Shown: in pieces, positions 57,438 through 64,000 of the stretch
Position numbering within the stretch: position 1 is the stretch's first letter
How the letters are laid out: each line of letters begins with the position of its first letter
Assembly: GCF_021654855.1 (NCBI RefSeq)
Contig: NZ_AP024202.1
Span: forward strand, 1,736,001-1,800,000
Source: Thiomicrorhabdus immobilis
GTDB lineage: Bacteria; Pseudomonadota; Gammaproteobacteria; Thiomicrospirales; Thiomicrospiraceae
DNA: 64,000 nucleotides
Direction: 5' to 3'
Translations under genes and position numbers: made by a program
The notes under the pieces: model-generated
Databases searched by the model: none
Told to the model about the DNA's origin: nothing
What the model saw: the letters and a program-made list of their open reading frames with translations, nothing else

Positions 57438-57950
57438 CTATGAGCCCTGCTTTTTCTTGCTTTGGCGTTCTTTTTCCTGAAGCAGGGCATCGAGCTTTTT
57501 TAAATAGGCATTCTCCGCTCGACGGTATTCGAGTTCTTCTCGTAACTCTTCTAGGCTCATTTGTTCGGTTGGTTTAATGGTTTCTTGCTTTTGGTTTTTT
57601 TTCATTTTTCTACCCTGCTTTTTAGGTTGTAAGCCTGAAAGGCCGAACCGTTCGAATTGAGTGAGCCAAGTAGAAATCGTACCTGGAGAACTCATGTTAT
57701 GGACAATACTGGTATAACTAATAGACCAGTGATTTTCACGCATGTGTTTTAGGATACGATATTTGTCTTCAAAAGAGTATGGTGTGTTACGTTTGATAAA
57801 CGCATTTTGACCATGGAAACGATAGACTTGTATCCAGTAACGGATATAGCGATCTGGAATACCGAGTCGCTTGGAAATGGACAGACTGGATTCATGAGAA
57901 AGGCATTGCTTAGCAATCGCCAGTTTAAATTCTCGATTGTATTTGGACAT
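57438..57950 (-). CDS. IS3-family transposase OrfA
   Basis: A 170-residue protein with two helix-turn-helix segments (FKLAIAKQCLSHESSLSISKRLGI and YRILKHMRENHWSISYTSIV) and a C-terminal leucine-zipper-like region (MSLEELREELEYRRAENAYLKKLDALLQ). It binds the element's ends and joins OrfB by frameshift near its last codons. The IS150-type length is normal. Confidence 0.92.
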   Translation of the reverse strand: MSKYNREFKLAIAKQCLSHESSLSISKRLGIPDRYIRYWIQVYRFHGQNAFIKRNTPYSFEDKYRILKHMRENHWSISYTSIVHNMSSPGTISTWLTQFERFGLSGLQPKKQGRKMKKNQKQETIKPTEQMSLEELREELEYRRAENAYLKKLDALLQEKERQSKKKQGS

Positions 57951-57997
57951 GAAAAACCCCCAAAGTTGGTGTCCAACATTTGGGGGTCACTTCATTT

Positions 57998-58008
57998 CGC
58001 CGGCTTTT
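57998..58008 (-). terminator. Terminator half, proximal side, split by the IS
   Basis: Minus strand AAAAGCCGGCG. It pairs with the half at 56556-56567 once the IS and one TTT copy are removed. Confidence 0.7.
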
Positions 58009-58058
58009 CTAATCTAATCAGTTCTTAATCAAAACAAACCAATTCATCGTCAAGCAAC

Positions 58059-58460
58059 TCAGTTATCGCCCAACATTTGTTCACCTTCATAAACCCAATC
58101 AAAACCTTCACGCACCCATTTTTCAATGCGCATAATAAGCTCAGGATCATTCAAACCTATTTTCTGTGCGATTAGGAACACCTTGTCTTGCTCTTCTTTT
58201 CCAAAGTGACCATCTTTATAAGAAAGCTTAATCAACTCTTGTAAAGTGATGATTCTTGATGCCTTGGAATCCAATACAGTAATGGCGTCATCGATATTGA
58301 TATCGCCTTTATCTAGGTCATACTCAATACCGTAGGCACTGCTGAATGATTTTAAATACTGAACCTCTTCTTCAGAGACATCATTATCAGCTGCAGCCAA
58401 ATTAGCCGCCAAATCAAACACAACTTGACGCTGTGCCTGAGTAAGTTTATTTGCAAACAT
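58059..58460 (-). CDS. TerB-family protein
   Basis: A 133-residue all-helical acidic protein with the TerB pattern: LAANLAAADNDVSEEEVQYL near 17-36 and the second half LIKLSYKDGHFGKEEQDKVFLIA. TerB-like proteins are widespread, and outside ter operons their roles are unclear; tellurite resistance should not be assumed. It follows ilvD by 20 bases on the same strand, so it is co-transcribed. Confidence 0.85.
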   Translation of the reverse strand: MFANKLTQAQRQVVFDLAANLAAADNDVSEEEVQYLKSFSSAYGIEYDLDKGDINIDDAITVLDSKASRIITLQELIKLSYKDGHFGKEEQDKVFLIAQKIGLNDPELIMRIEKWVREGFDWVYEGEQMLGDN

Positions 58461-58480
58461 ATCTTTAAATCTCCAAAAAA

Positions 58481-60340
58481 TTATTTACGTTCAATTTGTT
58501 CGACATTACGCACCGCACCAAAAGCGGCACTGGTAGTCATTGCGCCATAAGCCCTTAGAGCGGCCGAAACTTTACGCTGACGAGGCTTTTCTGGCTTCCA
58601 AGCATGCGAAGCACCTTTAGCTTCCATCTCTTCACGACGCTTTTCAAATTCTTCATCAGAAACTAATGCATTGATTGTACGGTTAGGAATATCGATTTCG
58701 ATAATATCCCCTTCTTTCACCAAACCGATATTTCCACCTTCCGCAGCTTCTGGAGAACAGTGACCTATCGACAAGCCCGAAGTTCCACCAGAGAAGCGAC
58801 CATCGGTTAATAACGCACACTCTTTACCAAGCCCTTTAGACTTTAGATAGCTGGTAGGATAAAGCATTTCCTGCATACCTGGGCCACCTTTAGGGCCTTC
58901 ATAACGGATTAGCACAACATCACCAGCAACCACTTCATTACCTAAGATTCCCGCTACTGCATCATCCTGACTTTCATAGATTTTGGCTTTACCAGAAAAC
59001 TTAAAGATCGATTCATCAACACCTGCTGTTTTGACAATACAACCATCCAAAGCAATGTTCCCTCTCAATACAGCTAAACCGCCATCCTGGGTATAAGCAT
59101 GCTCAACGGAACGGATGCAACCATTCTCATTATCAATATCGACCGTTTTCCAACGTTTGGACTGACTAAATGCTTCAGTAGTTCTTACATTACCTGGTGC
59201 GGCTCTAAAGAAAGTTTCAATTGCCTCATCTTCATTTCGGCTAATATCCCATAAATCGATTGCGGCCCCCATGGATGAAGCATGGACAGTATGAACATCC
59301 TTATTAATCAAACCTGCTCGCTCAAGCTCACCTAAAATACGCATAATGCCGCCGGCACGGTGAACATCTTCCATATGATAGGTTTTAGAGTTGGGAGCCA
59401 CCTTCACCAGGCAAGGAACTTTACGTGAAATTTCATCCATGTCTTGCATGGTAAACTCTACTTTCGCCTCATGCGCAATGGCCAATAAATGCAACACGGT
59501 GTTGGTAGAACCACCCATCGCCACATCCAAAGCCATCGCGTTCTGAAATGCTTCATAAGTTGCGATTGAGCGAGGTAATACACGATCATCGTCTTGCTCA
59601 TAATACTGCTTGGTAATTTCAACAATACGACGACCCGCTTCAATGAATAAATTCTTACGATCAGCATGCGTCGCCAGAGTAGTTCCATTACCAGGCAAGG
59701 CAATACCTAAAGCTTCAGCCAAACAGTTCATCGAGTTTGCCGTGAACATCCCTGAACAGGAACCACAAGTTGGGCAAGCTGAAATCTCAACTTCATTCAC
59801 ATCACTATCTGAACATGAATCATCTGCGGCCATGACCATCGCATCCACCAAGTCCAGCTTAATTCCTTCACCACCCAATACGGTCTTACCTGACTCCATC
59901 GGCCCACCCGTAACAAAAATGGTAGGGATATTTAGACGCATTGCGGCCATCATCATACCAGGAGTGATTTTGTCGCAGTTAGAGATACAAACCAAGGCAT
60001 CCGCGCAGTGGGCATTACACATATACTCAACCGAATCGGCAATCAAATCACGCGAAGGCAATGAATAAAGCATTCCATCATGCCCCATCGCAATTCCATC
60101 ATCGACAGCAATGGTGTTAAATTCCTTTGCAACACCACCCGCTTCTTCGATAACTCTTGCGACAAGCTGCCCCATGTCTTTAAGATGCACATGACCTGGT
60201 ACAAACTGAGTAAAAGAGTTCGCTACCGCAATAATCGGTTTACCAAAATCTTCTGTGCCCATTCCTGTTGCACGCCATAAGGCTCTGGCTCCGGCCATAT
60301 TACGACCATGAGTACTGGTTTTTGAACGATATTCTGGCAT
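58481..60340 (-). CDS. ilvD: Dihydroxy-acid dehydratase
   Basis: The 619-residue Fe-S enzyme makes the 2-keto acids for valine and isoleucine. Cluster cysteines are seen in [12 protein letters not shown] and [30 protein letters not shown] and [24 protein letters not shown] are family signatures. The start ([26 protein letters not shown]) is that of the typical bacterial [4Fe-4S] form. AAAAGGAG precedes the ATG. Confidence 0.98.
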   Translation of the reverse strand: MPEYRSKTSTHGRNMAGARALWRATGMGTEDFGKPIIAVANSFTQFVPGHVHLKDMGQLVARVIEEAGGVAKEFNTIAVDDGIAMGHDGMLYSLPSRDLIADSVEYMCNAHCADALVCISNCDKITPGMMMAAMRLNIPTIFVTGGPMESGKTVLGGEGIKLDLVDAMVMAADDSCSDSDVNEVEISACPTCGSCSGMFTANSMNCLAEALGIALPGNGTTLATHADRKNLFIEAGRRIVEITKQYYEQDDDRVLPRSIATYEAFQNAMALDVAMGGSTNTVLHLLAIAHEAKVEFTMQDMDEISRKVPCLVKVAPNSKTYHMEDVHRAGGIMRILGELERAGLINKDVHTVHASSMGAAIDLWDISRNEDEAIETFFRAAPGNVRTTEAFSQSKRWKTVDIDNENGCIRSVEHAYTQDGGLAVLRGNIALDGCIVKTAGVDESIFKFSGKAKIYESQDDAVAGILGNEVVAGDVVLIRYEGPKGGPGMQEMLYPTSYLKSKGLGKECALLTDGRFSGGTSGLSIGHCSPEAAEGGNIGLVKEGDIIEIDIPNRTINALVSDEEFEKRREEMEAKGASHAWKPEKPRQRKVSAALRAYGAMTTSAAFGAVRNVEQIERK

Positions 60341-60439
60341 GAAAAACTCCTTTTAAAGGGTAGAAGTGAATTTCAACTTTCGACTTTACCCTTGAGACTG
60401 TTATACTTAGTAAATTATTACACTTATTTTCGCACATTC

Positions 60440-61726
60440 ATGCAGCAATCTGAATTAGATTTTATTAATACATTAAGACAATCGTCCCGTTACATTGAAC
60501 AACATCGTGGAAAAACCTGTGTTGTCTATCTGCCGGGAGAGTTCATTGCATGTAAAGAATCTGTTTCCCAGTTATCTCAAGACATTGGCTTGCTGTATAA
60601 TTTAGGCCTAAAAATCGTATTGGTGATGGGGGCTTCAACCCAACTTGATGACGCCTTTACCAATGCGGGAATCGATTGGCAACTACATCATCAATTTAGA
60701 ATCACGCCGACCGAACTCATCCCTGTTTTTCAACAAACCATTGGATTGTTACGTAGTCAATTGGAAGCAAATTTTAGCCAAGCCAATTGCCAACAGCCTA
60801 ATCCTCCCACCTTAGTTTCCGGCAACTGGGTCATTGCCCAGCCAAAAGGTGTGATCAATGGCATTGACTTTCAACATACCGGTAAATTAAGGAAAATCAG
60901 ACATCAAGCGATTTCCGACTGTTTGGACTCTGGTCAGGTGGCATTACTCACTCCGATAGCCTACTCCTTAACCGGTGAAGTTTTCAACCTAAATACCTTG
61001 GAACAAGCTTGCCATATGGCAAGTGCGATTAAAGCCGATAAATTGATGATTTACGGCTCTGAAGCACAACTTGTTAATCTACCCAAGCAGCTTAGCATTC
61101 CACAAATGAACATGATTATGGAAAATGCGGCGAATGATGAACAATCCAGACTTTTGGCTCAAGTTGCGCAAACCAACTTCAAAGTAAAACGTGTGCATCT
61201 GATGGACCAAAATAATCCAAGCGCCCTTTTACTTGAGCTATTTTCACGAGATGGTTCAGGAACACTGATTTTTAGTGACCGCTATCACCAATTACGTCCT
61301 GCAAACATTGAAGATGTAGGAGGAATTCTTGCACTAATAGAACCGCTTGAACAGGAAGGTATCTTGGTCAAACGCTCGCGGGAAAGATTAGAGCTAGAAA
61401 TTGATAATTTCGTGGTGATAGAAAGAGATCAGCTCATCGTGGGTTGCGCGGCGCTGTATCCTAACGATGAACAAATGTCTGAACTAGCCTGTTTAGCCGT
61501 TCATTCAGACTACCAAGGTCAAGAACTCGGTGAAGAATTATTGAAAGCCATTGAAATAAAGGCTCAGAAGCAAGCGGCTAATAAACTGTTCCTTCTTACC
61601 ACTCACACTCACCACTGGTTTATTGAACATGGCTTTCATCTTGCCGACATTTCAGTATTGCCACAAAAGAAACAATCCTTATATAACTTTCAACGACAAT
61701 CCAAAGTGCTTGTCAAAACGCTGTAA
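60440..61726 (+). CDS. argA: Amino-acid N-acetyltransferase (N-acetylglutamate synthase)
   Basis: From the ATG at 60440 it has 428 residues; an upstream TTG at 60392 is rejected. An amino-acid-kinase-like domain (about 20-270; KTCVVYLPGEFI, LVSGNWVIAQPKG) is followed by a GNAT domain (about 290-428; CLAVHSDYQGQELGEELL). This is the ArgA arrangement. It starts arginine synthesis and is normally inhibited by arginine. It is divergent from ilvD. Confidence 0.95.
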   Translation: MQQSELDFINTLRQSSRYIEQHRGKTCVVYLPGEFIACKESVSQLSQDIGLLYNLGLKIVLVMGASTQLDDAFTNAGIDWQLHHQFRITPTELIPVFQQTIGLLRSQLEANFSQANCQQPNPPTLVSGNWVIAQPKGVINGIDFQHTGKLRKIRHQAISDCLDSGQVALLTPIAYSLTGEVFNLNTLEQACHMASAIKADKLMIYGSEAQLVNLPKQLSIPQMNMIMENAANDEQSRLLAQVAQTNFKVKRVHLMDQNNPSALLLELFSRDGSGTLIFSDRYHQLRPANIEDVGGILALIEPLEQEGILVKRSRERLELEIDNFVVIERDQLIVGCAALYPNDEQMSELACLAVHSDYQGQELGEELLKAIEIKAQKQAANKLFLLTTHTHHWFIEHGFHLADISVLPQKKQSLYNFQRQSKVLVKTL

Positions 61727-61746
61727 ATTTCAGCTAAAGTGAAATC

Positions 61747-62382
61747 ATGAGTAAAGTAACTCAAATCAAAGACCGTTTTCGCGGTTTTTTACCTGTAGTA
61801 GTCGATGTCGAAACGGCCGGATTCAACCATCTTACCGACGCCCTTTTAGAGATGGCGGTGGTAACCTTAAAAATGGATGAACATGGCATTCTTTCCAGAG
61901 ACCAGACCTATGATAAAAACATCTTGCCATTTGAAGGCGCTAATTTAGAAGAGAGTGCTTTAAAGTTTATCGGCATGGAAGACCCCTACCACCCCTTTAG
62001 GAACGCCATCAATGAAAAACGTGCCTTAACGGAACTATTCGCTCCTATTCAGCAACAAATCAAAGCAACGGGATGCACAAGAGCCATTTTGGTTGGCCAT
62101 AATGCCTACTTCGATTTGAATTTTGTCCAAAAAGCCGCTGAACGGTGCAAGATAAAATCACCCTTCCATGAGTTTAGTACCTTTGATACCGTATCTTTAT
62201 CGGGCCTAGCTTATGGACAAACCGTCTTAGCCAAAGCAGCGGTTTGCGCAGGAATGGATTGGGACAATCAGCAAGCCCATTCGGCCGTCTACGATACCGA
62301 GAAAACCGCCGATTTATTTTGTAAAATCGTAAATCAATGGCCTATTGAAGCAAATCTTATAGACAATTCAGATCCGAATTAA
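61747..62382 (+). CDS. rnt: Ribonuclease T
   Basis: A 211-residue DEDDh exonuclease: ExoI VVVDVETAGFN near 17-27, ExoII GHNAYFDLNF near 117-126, ExoIII with AHSAVYDTEKTADLF. It trims tRNA and 5S/23S rRNA 3' ends. It starts 20 bases after argA and is followed by a terminator, then convergent grxD, the E. coli-like rnt-grxD arrangement. Confidence 0.96.
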   Translation: MSKVTQIKDRFRGFLPVVVDVETAGFNHLTDALLEMAVVTLKMDEHGILSRDQTYDKNILPFEGANLEESALKFIGMEDPYHPFRNAINEKRALTELFAPIQQQIKATGCTRAILVGHNAYFDLNFVQKAAERCKIKSPFHEFSTFDTVSLSGLAYGQTVLAKAAVCAGMDWDNQQAHSAVYDTEKTADLFCKIVNQWPIEANLIDNSDPN

Positions 62383-62390
62383 CGCCTTTC

Positions 62391-62418
62391 AAAAAGCGAC
62401 CAGGCCTGGTCGCTTTTT
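62391..62418. terminator. Palindrome-based bidirectional terminator, with palindrome copy 13
   Basis: AAAAAGCG, the 12-mer (62399-62410) and CGCTTTTT form a 28-bp perfect palindrome. It would terminate both rnt and, together with the next hairpin, grxD. The motif itself provides the stem core. Confidence 0.85.
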
Positions 62419-62463
62419 AAAATAAAGGTTTTAAGGTTAATAAGCTAATAATCTATCAACAAT

Positions 62464-62491
62464 AAAAAAGGCACTAAATAGTGCCTTTTTT
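62464..62491. terminator. Bidirectional intrinsic terminator between rnt and grxD
   Basis: AAAAAAGGCACTA and TAGTGCCTTTTTT pair almost perfectly and end in T6 on both strands. Confidence 0.9.
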
Positions 62492-62520
62492 ACTGCTTAC
62501 CAATCAAACGGCTTTACATT

Positions 62521-62883
62521 TTAAGCGTTTTGCTTCGCTTCATGTTTGGCGTTCGCTTCAGCCATCATTTTTTTCAGTTCACCAGATTCGGCCAACTCAA
62601 GGGTAATATCACAACCACCTTGAAGTTCACCATCAATATAAAGCTGCGGGAACGTCGGCCAATCTTGGTATTTTGGAAGGTGCTCAAAAATAGTTGCATC
62701 CGCTAAAATATTCACAAAAGCGAACTTCTCTTCTGTTTCCGCTAAAGCTTGCGCTGCGCGACTAGAAAAACCACAAGATGGCATTTGTGGAGTTCCTTTC
62801 ATGTAAAGCACTACAGGATTGTTAGTAACTTGACTATGAATACGCTCTAATGTTTCTTTCACAATTGGATCTTGGTTTTCCAT
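62521..62883 (-). CDS. grxD: Monothiol glutaredoxin, Grx4 family
   Basis: The 120-residue protein has the CGFS motif in PQMPSCGFSSRAAQAL near 33-36, then WPTFPQLYIDGELQGGCDI. It is a Fe-S cluster carrier bound to glutathione. Length is normal with a short Ala/Lys-rich C-terminal tail. It is 30 bases after its terminator and convergent with rnt. Confidence 0.96.
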   Translation of the reverse strand: MENQDPIVKETLERIHSQVTNNPVVLYMKGTPQMPSCGFSSRAAQALAETEEKFAFVNILADATIFEHLPKYQDWPTFPQLYIDGELQGGCDITLELAESGELKKMMAEANAKHEAKQNA

Positions 62884-62971
62884 TCTTATATTCCTTGCTG
62901 GTTTTAAATCTTGAATTCTTGACTATTTTACTAGGTTATAATCAAAAAATATAGATAAAATTAGTGCTTTA

Positions 62972-64000
62972 TTAAATCGTTTTATCCACATGTTTTTGTA
63001 ACCAAAACTCCAATAAAGCTGCGTGCCACAATTTACTGCCCTGTATCGCCGTGAAAGCTTGTGGAGCTTCCGGGTTTGCCAATAATTCAGCCAACTTTTT
63101 CTGATTGAAGATACCGCGCTTTTGAGCCTGCGGTGAGGTCAGCAGAGTTTTCATATACTCAAAAAACTCACCACGAACATATTTTAAAGCCGGCATGGGA
63201 AACGCGACTTTTGGACGATCGATAATTTCATCCGGCACAATGCCTCGACCAATCTCTTTTAAAATATGCTTACCATCATTGAGTAGCTTAAGGTTATCCG
63301 GAGCGGCCATCGCCACTTCCACCAATTTATGGTCCAAAAAGGGAACTCGCGCCTCGAGCCCCCAAGCCATGGTCATATTATCGACTCGTTTAACCGGGTC
63401 ATCCACAATCAAAGTGGTCACATCAAAACGTAACACCTGATCTAAAAAGGTCTCCGCACCCTCTTCAGTTAAACAATCCCCCACATAATCTGAAGTCACA
63501 TCATGTAAATGATATTCCGGATTGACGACTTCAAGCCACTCTTGATGAGAACGGTCAAAATAAAAAGGGGCAAAAGCCGAAACCGCCTGTTGAGGACTTT
63601 TCAAATCGATGTTTTTTCCAGCTTCAGCCATTTTTGCATACCAAAAATAACCGCCGAAGACTTCATCCGCCCCCTGGCCAGACATAACAACCTTAACATC
63701 TTGCGAAACCTGCTCAGAAAGCAGGTAAAAAGCCACGGCATCTTGCCCAACCATCGGTTCGGACATCGCCTCAACCGCTTCATGCAATCGCGGTAAAACC
63801 TCATCATTGGATATCAGATATTTTTTATGGTCGGTTTGGTAACGTTCAACCACCAAATCTGAAAACTCAAACTCATTACCCTTCTCTTCAGGAGCGTCTT
63901 CAAAGCCGATAGAGAAGGTTTTAATATTTTTCACGCCCGCTTCGGCGAGCATCGCCACCACCAAGCTTGAATCCAAACCGCCCGAAAGCAAAACCCCAAC
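62972..64000 (-). CDS. Asparagine-synthase-family amidotransferase, C-terminal part, NAGGN type likely
   Basis: The gene enters at the window edge, so only the C-terminal ~342 residues are seen. The synthetase PPi-loop motif LLSGGLDSSLVVAML is near its 5' side; SGQGADEVFGGYFWY, and the SIGFEDAPEEKGNEFEFSDLVVERYQTDH segment resemble N-acetylglutaminylglutamine amide synthesis enzymes more than AsnB proper. That dipeptide is an osmoprotectant in several halotolerant bacteria. AsnB is the alternative. The upstream N-terminal glutaminase domain lies outside the window. Confidence 0.75.
   Translation of the reverse strand, partial: VGVLLSGGLDSSLVVAMLAEAGVKNIKTFSIGFEDAPEEKGNEFEFSDLVVERYQTDHKKYLISNDEVLPRLHEAVEAMSEPMVGQDAVAFYLLSEQVSQDVKVVMSGQGADEVFGGYFWYAKMAEAGKNIDLKSPQQAVSAFAPFYFDRSHQEWLEVVNPEYHLHDVTSDYVGDCLTEEGAETFLDQVLRFDVTTLIVDDPVKRVDNMTMAWGLEARVPFLDHKLVEVAMAAPDNLKLLNDGKHILKEIGRGIVPDEIIDRPKVAFPMPALKYVRGEFFEYMKTLLTSPQAQKRGIFNQKKLAELLANPEAPQAFTAIQGSKLWHAALLEFWLQKHVDKTI

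Larger units (their letters stand above)
56571..57994 (-). mobile_element. IS3-family insertion sequence (IS150-like)
   Basis: A 1424-bp element with imperfect terminal inverted repeats that begin TGAAGTGACCCC on both ends and continue with a shared GTTGGACA. It is flanked by a 3-bp TTT direct repeat (56568-56570 and 57995-57997). Two overlapping frames, orfA and orfB, read on the minus strand. Both seem intact, so the copy may be active. The insertion point is the loop of an intrinsic terminator. Confidence 0.93.

Noticed and set aside
58059-58460. Tellurite-resistance gene.
   Set aside because: TerB-like alone, beside ilvD and without terA/C/D/E, is not evidence for tellurite resistance.

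Overview
The window reads as the chromosome of a sulfur-oxidising gammaproteobacterium with moderate G+C, most likely of the Thiomicrospira / Hydrogenovibrio / Thiomicrorhabdus group. Pointers are a soxXYZA cluster, flavocytochrome c sulfide dehydrogenase, TusA with DsrE2, many small c-type cytochromes, and classic gammaproteobacterial gene order in the housekeeping blocks. The genus is inferred, not proven. Gene density is high. No rRNA, tRNA or CRISPR array was seen.

Layout. 1-4647 (minus) is the thrS-infC-rpmI-rplT-pheS-pheT translation operon; infC appears to use a non-AUG start. 4883-5758 is an HDOD protein. 5960-11062 is a thiamine uptake/salvage locus: TPP riboswitch, TonB-dependent receptor, two YkoF-type thiamine-binding proteins around a methyltransferase, a PnuT-like permease and a convergent thiamine-kinase-like gene. 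12235-17488 is a respiratory operon: two cytochrome bd-superfamily membrane subunits (one carrying a c-type haem domain), a monohaem cytochrome c, sulfide dehydrogenase flavoprotein and dihaem cytochrome, and an unlisted 32-residue membrane peptide; its promoter carries two perfect dyads. 17655-19749 holds a DUF3817 protein, a TDT/SLAC1 channel, a thioesterase and a NifX/NifB-like protein. 20012-23789 has katG and an oxalate/formate-type MFS transporter. 24573-27935 is ilvB-ilvN-ilvC. 28231-33167 holds orn, a Ste24-type protease, phhB, rsgA and two cytochromes c. 33269-37132 is a giant FAD/Fe-S dehydrogenase. 37253-46825 (minus) is trmJ-cysE-iscR-iscA-ndk-rlmN-rodZ-like-hisS-yfgM-bamB-der. 46949-52442 has suhB, rimI, a holD-like gene, leuA, pssA, dsrE2 and tusA. 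52519-56368 is bepA and soxXYZA. 56571-57994 is an intact-looking IS3-family element; 58059-64000 holds a TerB-like gene, ilvD, argA, rnt, grxD and part of an asparagine-synthase-type amidotransferase.

The genes join sulfur oxidation (Sox, Fcc, TusA/DsrE2) to electron transport (cytochromes c, bd-like oxidase), with branched-chain amino acid synthesis, thiamine scavenging and outer-membrane/translation housekeeping.

Four signals fall outside normal gene annotation. (1) A perfect 12-base palindrome, ACCAGGCCTGGT, occurs 13 times, in and between genes, where chance predicts far less than one; three copies are extended into longer palindromes, one of them a ready-made terminator. (2) Three tandem ~200-bp units downstream of ilvC each contain a terminator hairpin plus a multi-helix element whose stems change sequence but keep pairing. 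(3) The bd-like oxidase / flavocytochrome c operon with its tiny membrane peptide and dyad operator. (4) The IS3 element sits exactly in the GAAA loop of an intrinsic terminator.
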